Assembly (NCBI GenBank): GCA_030770545.1
Contig: CM061099.1
Coordinates: 1,240,001 to 1,304,000 of the forward strand
Direction of reading: 5' to 3'
DNA: 64,000 nucleotides
From: Macropodus opercularis
Taxonomy: Eukaryota > Chordata > Actinopteri > Anabantiformes > Osphronemidae
A program made the translations under genes and the position numbers. Below the pieces are notes generated by a model. That model had not been told where the DNA came from. It ran no database searches and saw only the letters and a list, made by a program, of their open reading frames with translations. Every line of letters begins with the position of its first letter. The stretch's first letter is position 1. Positions 38,001 through 49,450 of this stretch are shown here, in pieces.

Positions 38001-38478
38001 GTTTGAAATTATAGCTAACGAAATGTTGGATTGATGCTGAAAAACAAGTTATTATCTTTACAAGTTCAAAGCTTCATAACTGTAAAGCCCATAACATACA
38101 TTCATTGAACACACATTCAATTTAACATTGCACACAATTTACCTTGTGTACAAATTCCTCCATTTTCTCCATGGCATGATGAGCCTGAAGTGGTAGGGTC
38201 ATGACCTCTCCTACCTCGTCATCCTCCTCTTCCTCATCACCAAGCGCTGCTGCTCCCTTTAAAGAAACCACAAGAGAACACTCGAACCACTGCACATGAA
38301 AGTTCTCTGTCCTCTTTTGAAACAGGATTACCTCTGGACGAGCACTACTAGAGGCCGCCTGTCGCCCCCCTGCCTCCTCCAGCAGTGGCCCGAGCTCCAT
38401 CAGTTCAACATCTGGGACACGGCAGTCCTCAGTGATCCGGCAGTCTGCATCACTCGCAGACCCTTTTCGGCCTGACAT
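35066..38478 (-). CDS. adipor1: adipor1, adiponectin receptor 1
   Basis: Seven coding exons, in transcript order 38332-38478, 38143-38256, 36984-37155, 36693-36879, 35761-35948, 35460-35653 and 35066-35194, give 376 aa (human 375). The N-terminal 90 residues are acidic and poorly conserved. From HHAMEKMEEFV onward the PAQR-family seven-helix domain is almost identical to mammals. The zinc-coordinating histidines are present: H192 (LFHTVYCHSE), H338 and H342 (FHSHQIFHV), the last pair encoded at the very start of the final exon. The C-terminus is the conserved GLEGGCTDDTLL. Family role: a plasma-membrane receptor for adiponectin with ceramidase activity, signalling to AMPK. The start is MSGRKGS, matching the human MSSHKGS start. 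An upstream acceptor (38548-38549) and a donor at 39165-39166 suggest a noncoding first exon in the CpG-rich block to the right. Confidence 0.96.
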
Positions 38479-39089
38479 AGGGAGACTGCCTGATGACCCA
38501 CTCACGGTCTATGTATAGGGCTTCAGAGGGTATAATCCAATTCACTCCTGAGCAATGACAATCAACAAGACCGGTCAGCTGTGCAAAAAGCAACTGGGAG
38601 CACATTAGCAACTTTGAGAATTTCCAACAGAACACATCATATGTGAAGTTCAAGCGATTTGACTAAATTGTGGAATGAATGAATTGAACAAGATTGAATT
38701 AAAGAATGGAGCAAACTAGACAAGTGCATTAGAAAACCCTAATGTTTGGGTCTTTCTGCCTTTACTCTCTTTACTCTTCTCTTCTTCTGGGTTGGGATCA
38801 GGTGGAGAATGTCCCGTTTCAACGCCTTGAGTGATGCCCAGCGCTGATCTCCAGTTACCAGTGTTGGTCATCAGCTACCAGAGGTTTACCACCTCCGACA
38901 CTTCTCTTGGATTAGTCAAGGTCATGCACCGGCTTGTGGTAAAAAAAAAACTAAAATATGAGTAAAGGAAAATGGCTGCAATTTAGAAAATGGTCAGTGG
39001 TTGTGAGATCCCTTAATTCCAGCTGAAAGTCTGTTGCTATTCAAAGTAAATGCTGCGGAGTATGGAGCACAGAGGCGACCAGCGACTGA

Positions 39090-39620
39090 ATGGACCCAGC
39101 CGCGTGTTTACAGGTCGCTGGTCGCCATCGGGCTCAGAATAAGTTGCTCTGTACATGCGCACATACCTGGTTTCAGTCGAGAAAGCAGCAGCTAAACCCG
39201 GGTCTGTCTGAGCGGCCGCGTAAACAGAACGACGAGCCGACGGCAGCAGCCAAGTTACGGCTCAGCGCGGAGCAGCTGGACGGACGCCGACCACCGCTAG
39301 CGCCGCGTCAGGCGGAGGACGGACGGACGGTAAACAGCCGCTACGCGACGACGGCCCGCCCGCAAAACTGCGTCTGTTTTAGACAACGGCGAGCGAATGT
39401 GGCCGCAAGCAGCGCGTCCAGGTTGTATGTTCACCTGGCTGGTCACGATGCGCCTGCGTATGAGCCTGCTAACGCTACCGTGAAGCTAGCGCCGAGCTGT
39501 CGTTAAGCAGACGACACTGTTGTGAATTAACTTGCTGGCAGCGACACAAAGGTCTTTACGACGACGACGGCCGCACCCGACGCCTTTAGCTGGACACCGC
39601 ACGGACGTGTGCTCTGCTTA
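39090..39620 (-). promoter_or_regulatory. adipor1 CpG-rich promoter and noncoding first exon
   Basis: A dense CpG block flanked by AT-rich DNA. On the minus strand a good donor (CAG followed by GTATGT) ends a potential exon at 39167. It would splice to the acceptor before 38547 (pyrimidine-rich TTGTCATTGCTCAG), placing a 5' UTR intron of about 0.6 kb. Human ADIPOR1 also has a noncoding first exon. The exon is inferred from splice-site appearance only. Confidence 0.5.
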
Positions 39621-40746
39621 ATTCAGTAAAAGGTACATTTGTCACCTGATAACGTAGCCTTCGAAACAGGAAGATTAATTTTCACCGATACACGGAACCA
39701 GATCCTTTCCGGAAGTTGTATTGGCTTCCGTAAACCTGATCCTACGTGTCCTTCAAAATAAAGGCTTATTTCGCCGAATAAGCTCTCGGTCTTTTGTTTT
39801 TCTACAAAAAGTAGAAACGCGACTGGAAGGTTCGCTGGAGTTTACATTTATACACAGCTTTACGAAGAGATTTATGGGATTTCAGTTTTCACACCTGAGC
39901 CATGACGCAACTACCCGCTTTATGTCCATGAACCCCTTCATTTCAGTAAGTTCACACATGAAACAGATACTAGTGGTAATTAAAATATATAATAATAAAA
40001 TAATCAGTCTGATGAATTTGGGCCAGTTACATGTACTTTAACCAATGTTTTTCAGTATGCAAACATTCTTTATTTACTTCCACAGGGAAACATTTTCACA
40101 AATTGACAGCAACACGATTAAGTCAACTACTACAACCGATAAATAAAAAGGCAGTAAAAAGGAGGCACACAAGGCAACATGATTGTGGTCTTTTTTCACG
40201 TGACTACACAGACTTAACTGCTGCTGGACTTTGTGATCACAGCTCTAGGTTTTTATTTTAAGTCCAAGTTACTAATGGCAAAACCTACAATAAATTATCA
40301 CATAAATAGTTGCACAGAGGAACCAGTCAGTGTCTCGCTGCACTTGAATTTGTAGTGATAGACTTTCATTCGAGAATAATCTATTTTCCAAACTAGTTCA
40401 GGTGCTTGTGTGTTACAGACGGGCAGTTCAATACTGATCACCTTAGACTTTGCATTGGTGCCAACAACCTACATTTGAAACTGTAAAAGTTGCCAAACAT
40501 CAAGAATCTGCTTTTCACCTACTCTGCTACTGTTTCTCATTCGAGTTTGTTAATATCTAATTTCTAGTTAAGTCAGTAATTCGAATTAACTGGTACAGTC
40601 GTAGACATGCAAATATTTAAAGTACAAAATGAAGAAGAAAAACCTGGAAATCTTTAAGCAGCATAAGTTCATTTACAGTGTGAGTAACATTACAATCTAA
40701 ATTCTTTTAAAAAGGGGGAATATGATGTCCATCTACTGACATTTGA

Positions 40747-40752
40747 TTTATT
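40747..40752 (-). terminator. candidate poly(A) signal of inava
   Basis: AATAAA on the coding strand about 700 bases past the inava stop codon; other hexamers occur further left. Confidence 0.35.
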
Positions 40753-41451
40753 TCCTTCATACAGAAAATCAGTACTTGTGCATCCAAACAGCCAGATCGA
40801 GTGCAGTGGAATCCTGTGAGTAAGTATTAGAATCAGTTTACCTGATTTACATTTGTCATGCTTGAAAGAACACTTTCCTGGGCTACTTTGCTTTGGTTTA
40901 TAGGTAAATGATCCAGCTGCAGCCTTTGGGTGAACATGTTCGCTTTGGTTTCTGAGTTTCATCTCTCTTCACACTTGACTTGCGAAGTGAGAGCCATCAT
41001 CCCCAGCCCAGCGGCCTTGAGCGTCATCTGGAGCTCTCTGGAGACCCCTCCTCTGAATGACCTAAAGTAATGTCCAGAGTCAATCAGTTCAGTCCACATC
41101 ATAAAAAACGGACAGCGCCTGTGATTCATACCCGTCATCACATAGAGTACCGATACATTTTAACAAGTGATTTGTCTATACGGGCCTTAACATGTCATAT
41201 CCAACATCTGCAACTCAGATAATAACTCAGAGTTGTTTTCATGCATTTTTCAGGCCCACATTTCACAAACTCCACTTAATCCTTAATTCGACCCTTTCCA
41301 GCAAAGTTAGCCTGTAACAAACATTTGTTGGTCTGTATTATTAAATTCACTCATTGCTTTTGGACTGAATACACAGCAGATGCTGAAAAGTCAAACTAAA
41401 ATCCTGTTCTAGTTAACCGTTAATTACATGAGACAATTCATTACATCAGCA

Positions 41452-44400
41452 TCATTTGGCATCTTTGGCTGAGGAACTGTTGCTATTAGATGAAACATAT
41501 TTAAGTCTGTTTACCTGCTCGTTGTACTGTGGCGATTGGTAGGTGGGTGGCTCACGGAAAGACATGTTTTTCACTCTCACTGCTCCCTGTCTGTCCAAAG
41601 AATGGGACCTGGGCGACTTCAGCTGACTGCGTCGGTGCCAGGACTTGAGATGTTCATTCACCACGTGTTTTGAGAGATCACTGGAGTGATAGTGTGGATA
41701 GTCCTGATGGGCTGGAGATGGGGAGAGTCTGCTATCAGGAGGCAAAGGCCTCTGTCTTCTCTGGTGGGACACAGCAGAGTCTTTGTACCCGTAGTCATAT
41801 CTGTTGGAAAGACAAGGGGCCTGCTGGGTGTAATAGCTCTGGGCCATGTCCAGGTCAGGAGGGTAGACCATGTCTTCATTGCAGTAGGCTCTGCGAGTAG
41901 TCGGGCTGTAATGGTACCTGGGACTTAACATGTCGGTGCGTAAATGCGCTTGAGGTCCATAACTGCCGACTGGGCTAGAGAGTGGGAATGGGGAATAATA
42001 CTTTTTGGGAAAATCACAGGGCAACTCCAGACAAGGGGAGCCGTTGTAGGGTGTAAACGAGTGTTCTGAGTTGCCATCCTCAGAGCTAGCACGGCTTCCA
42101 TAGCTGGCTGCAGGCGAGGGAGTCTCTGGTAAAGTTATTCCATACTCGGTCAGTCGCCTTCTCGGTCCTCTGGTGCGGCCACGTTCCTTTTCAAATCCTG
42201 AGTCAGGGTTGGACAACCTGCGCAAATTACATCAACATTAGCGAGTGTTTAACAAGACTAATAAATACGAATATGCTAAATAACTGCTTTTCACCGTGTC
42301 CATCTCAAAGTCTTGCAGAAGAATAATTGAACGTGTGAAAGTAAATAAGATCGTGGCTACCTGAGGGACAGCTGTCTGTGGACACGCATCTCCGGTGTGG
42401 AGGGCACGCTGCTGGACTGAGCGCGGCTCAGCTTCAGGTGAGAAAGCTGCTGCGGCAGAGACGCTATGCAAGTCTCCAGCGGTGGCAATAGTTCACTTTT
42501 GGCTGGACTGCTGTAAAAGAAAGAGCAGCACACAAACAATACATTTAGTGTCTTAGTTTTGGTTTTCATGCATCAGAAGTGTTGTAGCATCTAAAAATCA
42601 GGTGTGTGGTTATGACATATCTACAATGTAAAAACGAATACTCTGACATTCTGACTTGATGGATCATCGCCGTTTGGATTTTCTTTAATGCAAATCCATA
42701 AATGTTATTTTGTCATGAATGACAAAGCTATAAACTTGTATTTTGGCTCAACCCAGTGACTGTTATAGCATCTAACCAACAGCAGGTGTCAGTGTTGTAC
42801 ATTTCTCAACGTCACTGACACATGAGGCACAACAATGACCAACACTGTTGTCCAACCATACTGAAAAGAAAAGAATAACAAAAGGTTTTAGTTAAGCTTC
42901 TGTCATTAAACAAACACTGACAACCAAAAGGATACAAAGATGCCAATTTCTTTGTAGCTTCCACTTTTTTAAAATTATTATTTGTCTTTTGCCAAAATTC
43001 TACCTGAAAGGCCTTCACCCACAGGACTGTTAACACACACACACACACACTATGTTCAGATTCCTGCTTAACAGCCTCTACTTTAGTTTAAGAGCCAAAA
43101 ACTTGCTGAACAGGAAAGGAGCCACGTTGGATGGCCTCTGTCACCTCGTCTTGCTGGAGGAGCGCAATTTCTTGCTCTTCTCGTAAGGTTGGTCGAGGCT
43201 AGACTCTGTCCACGGGGAGTGTTGGATCGGCGGAGGGTCGTATATCGGGCTCGAGGTTAAACTTAAACAGGAGTCGAGTTTTGGATGAGGAGACTGACTC
43301 GGGGTCAGTGGCACCACAGATGGAGACAAGTACAAGCCGTCTACAGAGGCCTGTGGCTGCACGGGGGGCTGCGGGGGAGGATCCGCTTCTCCTGAGTAGA
43401 GGAGTCCTGAGGAGGGCTGTGATGACTGGCTCGTCAGTTCTGGAATAAACAAACGTACAATGGAAGCTTTAATTATTTAGCCGATTCGTTATGAAAATGG
43501 TTCCGTGACACAGTGAGCTCTGCACCCGTTACCTGCTGGGCTCTAGTCATATCAGGTTAAACTGCTCACATGAGGAACAACATTACATGGTCTTGGTCGT
43601 GCTTTCATTGACAGTAGACTTGAACTTTTCCTAGTTGATCTATTTACCTTCATCTTGCACAGCAGAATCAGACAAAGAACTGTCATCAGATGCGCCAAGA
43701 TCTGAAAACCAGAACTCAAATAGTCAGACTCGTGTATCATAACTTAACCTAAGAAAAGTTAACAGTTTGATTCAGAGGGTTTTTAGGTAATGAAATGGAA
43801 GAACTGAGAAAACTCTGAAGGAGTTTGATGTCGAATGGCTCACCTGGTTGTGTAATGTTAAAAGCAGGGAGCGGTGAGGACCGGCCGTGCTCCAGTCGCA
43901 GCTGAAAGGCCTTCTCCTGCAGCTGTTTGAGTTTGTTCTCCTCTCTCCTGCACTGCTGGAGACGGCTCCGTTTGACTGCCTTACTCAGGTGGTTTTCCTC
44001 GCAGAGCTTCCGAGCTGCCTCGTATATTTTCATCTGAAGTGCCAACTCAGCCTCCACCAAAGTGTGGGACTGCAAACAGAACACGTACGGTTCATTTGGC
44101 ATCATGAAAGGATCTGAACATGGTTTATCATTTCTAATTTAACATGGTCCAGTCTTGCTGCTTCTACCTCTTTTCCTTGAGGGAAATTATGTGCATCCAG
44201 TTTAAAAGCAGCTCCAATGCGTCTGCGAATCTGCGGAGGCTTCTCTCCTGGCAGCAGAGGGTAATCAGCTGAAAGTTGTCCTGTCAGCTCCTAAACAACA
44301 GACAGGGTTTAAATCCTACTGTCCACAAAGCAACAGTTACACATTAGAGGAGCATTGTTTTTCTGAAGGCAGACGAAGGCTGAAAGGTGAAATCAAAATA

Positions 44401-47400
44401 AGCATCATACAGAACTAACTCCAGAAGAAATCCCTCAGTTTAGCTGTTTGAATAACGACGCAAACCTTTTCCATGAAACCACTCGACCATGGCTTTGGCA
44501 GGTTTGCAATCACGTACAAGTATCTTATTCTGCTCTCGTTACATGTCGAGGCAAAAATGTTCAGGAGAACTGTTGCACAATTTTGCGTTTGCAAAGATTT
44601 CCTTTCAAAGCACATTCTTCAAGCTTCACTTTCTCACACATCTGCGCCCAGGACCATCGAAGTGACGAGGCAAACAGTCACTTAGCTGTTACTTTTAGTC
44701 ACTTTCTGCCAGACGCCTTCACAGACAGACCAAACGCTTGGCCAGTGAGCCTATGTGTTCTTTTGTCACAGAGAAGGGAGAGGCATCATGACTTCCATTA
44801 GTTCACAGACGTGTCCCAACAGGAGCGCCCAGCCCCAGTGTCAACACCGAACAACGATCCAACCTGGGATTTGCCTTGAGGCAACTAAACATTGCAGGAA
44901 AACGTCAAAGTCTAACTTGTCCAGTTTCGATATGACTTAATGTAAATGACTGCACAGATTTGACAATGCAGAGACTTTTTGTCGTGACGTGATGAACCTC
45001 GACTGCTGGATTCAAGCCCTGGCTGCTATGGGAACATTTAAATTGTGGTGGCCAGCTGAACCACCAGGATGCCTCTTCAAAAGCTATGATGCATTAAACA
45101 AGATCTCGCTGCAGCCACAGTACACGGGAGGAGCTGACATGTCAAGGCATAAAGCAGATGGGCTGGAGCTATGTGAGAATTTATCTAGATTATTCTGGAA
45201 ATTGATCAGATTGATCTCTATACGTGACCAAACAAGTCTCAGAAATGTCCCATCAAACATCCTGCTCTCCACCTACTTCACGTTTTATGAGATGAGCTTA
45301 ATCATCTCTAATAAGAACAGTTCGTCTGAGGTGTATTTTTTTATTATTATTATTTATATTTATTTTATACTCATTTAAATCAGATGCGCGTATATGGATT
45401 ATGTGACTCATTTTTCTGGTGACAGTTTTATTTGTCCGCTGTTCTGACTTTTCGTAGGTTATCACTTACAGCTTCTCTGATACAAAGTTTCTTTAGCTCC
45501 AGTATGCAGAGCTCCAGCCGGTCTTGGAGATCCTGGTGTTTGAGCTTCATGGCCCTGGTGTGTGTCGTCACATCCTTCGTATGCGTTGTTGGGCTGTCGG
45601 AGCCTGAGTCACGCAAAAGGAAGTAACAGAAATAAATACATGTATATAAATAAGCAGTTCATTTTACTGTACACCACACAGCAGACCAATAATCTTCACA
45701 CTGTCCCACAACTTCACTTGATGCCCTGTGGGTTATTATTTTAGATAAGTATTTGAAGTCTCTGGTTTGATGGTTTGGCCTTGGTCCCTCCCTCAGTATC
45801 ACCACTGAGGTGCCCTTGAGCAAAGCCCTTAATCTCCAGCTGCTCCTGGGGCTATTTCCTTGCATTAATAGTTAAAATGTAACAACTGCATTTAATATTT
45901 TAAAATTCAGCACAATTTCACAGCTGGACACAGAGTAACATGAAGTTATTACACATTACATTAAGTAGGTCAGCGACTGCGATTCAGACACAGACTATTT
46001 ACTTCTACGGTTTGAGGAACAAACTGCTTTGTAGATTAGACACTAAAAACACTGTAGGCAGGTTTCTCATGCAAGTGGTGTTTGTCTTGTGGCTTCCTAT
46101 AAATCACATTATGTCAATTAGAAAGTGCACTTTCATTTTATCCATAATTACCAAGGCAGCTGCAAACACAAAGGATGATTTGACAGGAGACGTACCTCTT
46201 GTTTTTATGGTTTTCCTTAGCGATACCGAAACTGTGCCAGGACCTTGTAACTATAAACAATGCGTAAGCGTCCGACGGCTGCTGTCTGTAGCCTTAGTGA
46301 CTAATGACATTAAGATTAGACTCAGAGCTGAGGGAGTGGCTTCAGGCAAAACGCAATGAGCGCCACATACCTTCAGAGATTATTAACAGAATCCCTGCAG
46401 GTACTGACAAACGTCCGAGGTGCGACAGGAAAGACGTGTGACAGCACAACAATAGGGGAGAAAATCCCTCCCACAGCGACAATCCCCCCATTCTCTGCAG
46501 ACTGACAATTTGTCATTGTATAGAGCAGCCGTCACGTGTCTCAGGCAATGAGCAAAGAATGTAAGAGAGGCCAGAACTAATGAGAACACACTGCTGGGTG
46601 AGTACATGGGACGGGGAGACCACAGACTACCTTTAATGAAGCTGACAGGACAACTATGAAGAAATACAACATATATTGGCTTAGATCTGCAATTTGACAG
46701 GGACTAAGTCGAATATTTTATCTGAAGCAATGTTGCCACAACACTTTTTAAAAGGATTTTCTCTCTCCCCTCATGTTGTGCAGGATACTACTCTAAAAGT
46801 TGGGGTTTGAGCAATGACACAAATTCCCTTATTTTATACAAAGCAGATATTTCACACGTTTCCAACTGGAAGCAATTACTGCCTCACATCAGACTAATTT
46901 TGGTGGAGCACAGTTGGTTTTAAAATGCAGATTATTTGATCAAGAACGTGACTTGTTGACTTGAACGCACTTGTTTTCGCCGTGTAATCTTAGATTGTTA
47001 TGCTTTGAAGGGAGGTCATTCTGACAGACACTGGGTGAAGCGTAACTGATCTCACTGCTGCCTCTGTGTCAGAGGGAAATTTAGATGGTAAGAAGATTAT
47101 TATTATTTTAAACTTGAACATAAAAACTAGAAAAATGTCAGCATCAGGTAGATTTAAAATGTACTTATGTTAAAGCAATTTACTTAATTTAGCCAATTAA
47201 TTAAAGACATTTGACATTTTTCTACTAGTTTCGTGGTTGTTTGTTCGTGTGCAGAACCAACCTTTGCTGCTCTGAATCACAGCGGTGCAGGATGATTTCA
47301 CCTTTTTTATGTGCGTAAACTAAACTGAAGCCTTTATGTAACTTGTTAGTGTTTCAGTGAGATTAGCGGAGATGCTTAATGAAGAAATACAGCATCAACG

Positions 47401-47527
47401 CATTTATCCGCTTAATGTAAGAAGTTTGGGATTCAGACACTTTGACATATTTCAAAGGTGCCGAACGTTTACCAGAGTGGAGGATGATGCCGCTGTCAGT
47501 GTCACTGATCTCTCCGTTTCCCTCCAT
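41452..47527 (-). CDS. inava: inava, innate immunity activator (C1orf106), CUPID-domain protein
   Basis: Eight coding exons in transcript order: 47473-47527, 45470-45603, 44168-44290, 43844-44069, 43648-43701, 43145-43439, 42361-42510 and 41452-42217 (TGA), all in frame, giving 600 aa. The first exon encodes EISDTDSGIILHSG, matching the human EVSDTDSGIILQSG start region. Residues about 35-180 form the helical CUPID (DUF3338) domain shared with FRMD4A/B, with ELTGQLSADYPLLPGEKPP, RRRIGAAFKLD and the basic coiled-coil SKAVKRSRLQQCRREENKL. The rest is Ser/Pro-rich and disordered, with conserved islands SPWTESSLDQPYEK and HSLDRQGAVRV. Family role: binds cytohesin ARF-GEFs, stabilises epithelial junctions, and supports NOD2-linked innate signalling; the human gene is an inflammatory bowel disease risk locus. 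A 5' noncoding exon probably lies near 49.2 kb. gpr25 lies upstream on the same strand, as in human. Confidence 0.93.
43033..43050. repeat. (AC)9 microsatellite in inava intron
   Basis: Short perfect AC dinucleotide run in the intron between the exons 43145-43439 and 42361-42510. Confidence 0.95.
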
Positions 47528-47618
47528 GTAGATCGGCCTGTTTCTAGTCTTCAGAGGATAATGCTGATGCTCACCATGTCCTGTAAAGTGTGAAGGTTTG
47601 AGATGTTTAAGTCTACAG

Positions 47619-47645
47619 TATAATAATAATAATAATAATAATAAT
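47619..47645. repeat. (TAA)n microsatellite
   Basis: About nine TAA/AAT units upstream of the first coding exon of inava. Confidence 0.95.
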
Positions 47646-49156
47646 GATGCCCACCACTAAAGGGCCTCTATCAAACACTTCACAACAAAGGAACAGAATC
47701 ATTAACAACAGTATGTCAGTTTTAGGCAGTCGATGCAAAACAACGGACAAGTAGCCGAAACCCCTGATGTAAAGCCAAGCAGGAGACAGAGCGGCCCTGC
47801 CCGTTACACAACACTGGGACCTGGTGGTGATTCAGGTGTGACTTGCCGTCTCGTCTTTTCAGCCAAGTGTAGTCACATCATGTGGACAGATACACGTTAC
47901 GTCTAGGGTGTTTCCTGCGACTCCCTGTTTGTCTCTGATGTCATTCGATCTCGTTCCCTCCGATAAGCAGCTCAGGAGCCATATACTCGCTGGCGTCAAC
48001 TAAAAACTACAAGGTGTGTGGCTTGATCATTAACCAAGGGAATACTGGACTGTGGTGGCGGCTGCATTCCAGCACACGGGGAGGTGAGACCCGGCTGGTG
48101 GCAGGACGTTTCCTAGCGCCTCACGTTTAGCAGGTCACAAGCCACATTCAAATGATGTTTATTATTAATTCACAACAACTAAATCCCATTATCATTGTAT
48201 ATATTAGATACGAATGACACACTAACCACATGTTCATATGACTGGACGCCCAACGCCTCCACATGAAAGATAAGTGACTGCAGGGGTTGCACAATTAAAA
48301 TGTGGTAAATCATACGTCAAACTGAAACAACAGGTTCAGACGGCACCAAACTGTGACCTCAAATTGAGCAAGATGAACCTGGAGCTACAGTTTGCAGAAC
48401 CACAGTCTTTAATATCCTCAGATCTCTGTGGCAGATACTGATGGAATACAATACTACAATAAATACCGCAAGAGCTGATTTGTATGCTGCTGTTTTCTAT
48501 TTCTGACAGATTTAAACAATTATTAATGAACTAAGAATTGTTGACAGTTGCAGCAAAACGTACTGATAAAACAAGTTTTATGCAACAAACACACAAACAC
48601 AAGCAGCACTTTAAACAGAACTGGTGTCAAATGAAACGCCTTCAGATATTTTTGGTTGGTTGTAGCAAATCACTGAAATCCCCCGAAAAAGCTGCAGTCT
48701 CATCCTCTAGAAGCACATGTCTGGAAGGAACTGAAACTACTAAAGTCATTTGTTGCGCTAGGAATGTCACTCACCATCCAAGCACAACGCGAGAAGAAAC
48801 GGAGTATGTAACGTGTTCTGACAGACATTTTACCGCTTTGTTTTTTCTGACATTTCTTCACACTTTCCAGTCGCAGTTGAACAAGTATTCTAGGAACCAG
48901 CGGATATTTGAGTAGGACTTCAGAAAAATCAAACAACAGATACAAGTAGTTTCAAGAATGAAGGTGCTAAGAAGACACACTAACTAAAAACACCGGCTGA
49001 AGGCATCGCCCGTGGTTCTCAGTTGTCAGAACCACAGACTCAAACACATCCAAAGCAGGTTTGATGTATTAACATTCATTCATTAGTCTAAGTGAAGTCA
49101 CAGACACTGAAAAAGTCAAGCAGTCCATAAAAGTCCGTATGACACAATCTGCTTAC

Positions 49157-49450
49157 CTGAGAAACCTCCAAAGAGCAAAACCGCCAGAGTTACAGTGAAA
49201 CGCAGCGAGCGGTGGAGTCCGGCAGGAATGAGGACTCGCCCACTGACGAGGAGCCGTCTGCTGAGGAGGAGTGGCCTCGAACACGGCGCGGATCAAGTAA
49301 CTCGGCTCCCGGCTCTGATTGAAACAGTGTCAACAACAGTGTTCGAGATAGTGAGAAAATCTTATCAGTGTAGATCGGAGGTGAAAGCCTGACAAAAGCA
49401 CAGTCCCACTGGAAAACACGCCACAGACGAGCGAAAAGCAACAAATGTCA
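49157..49450 (-). promoter_or_regulatory. probable inava noncoding first exon and promoter
   Basis: A strong donor on the minus strand (CTCAG followed by GTAAGC, boundary 49156/49157) ends a GC-rich block that has no long frame of its own. It lies 1.6 kb upstream of the inava start-codon exon on the same strand, so it is the best candidate for a 5' UTR exon. The start site is not defined. Confidence 0.4.

Larger units (their letters stand above)
38479..41451. other. adipor1 5' region and inava 3' flank
   Basis: 38479-38547 is probably 5' UTR continuous with adipor1 coding exon 1. A CpG-rich block at about 39,090-39,620 is the likely adipor1 promoter. 39,700-41,451 is AT-rich and contains presumptive inava 3' UTR near the right end. 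An open frame at 39090-39506 (+) lies inside the CpG block and has no recognisable domain. Confidence 0.55.

Noticed and set aside
39090..39506. 138-aa plus-strand ORF
   Set aside because: It lies in a CpG-rich promoter block next to adipor1, with no splice support, no recognisable domain and Arg/Ala-rich composition.
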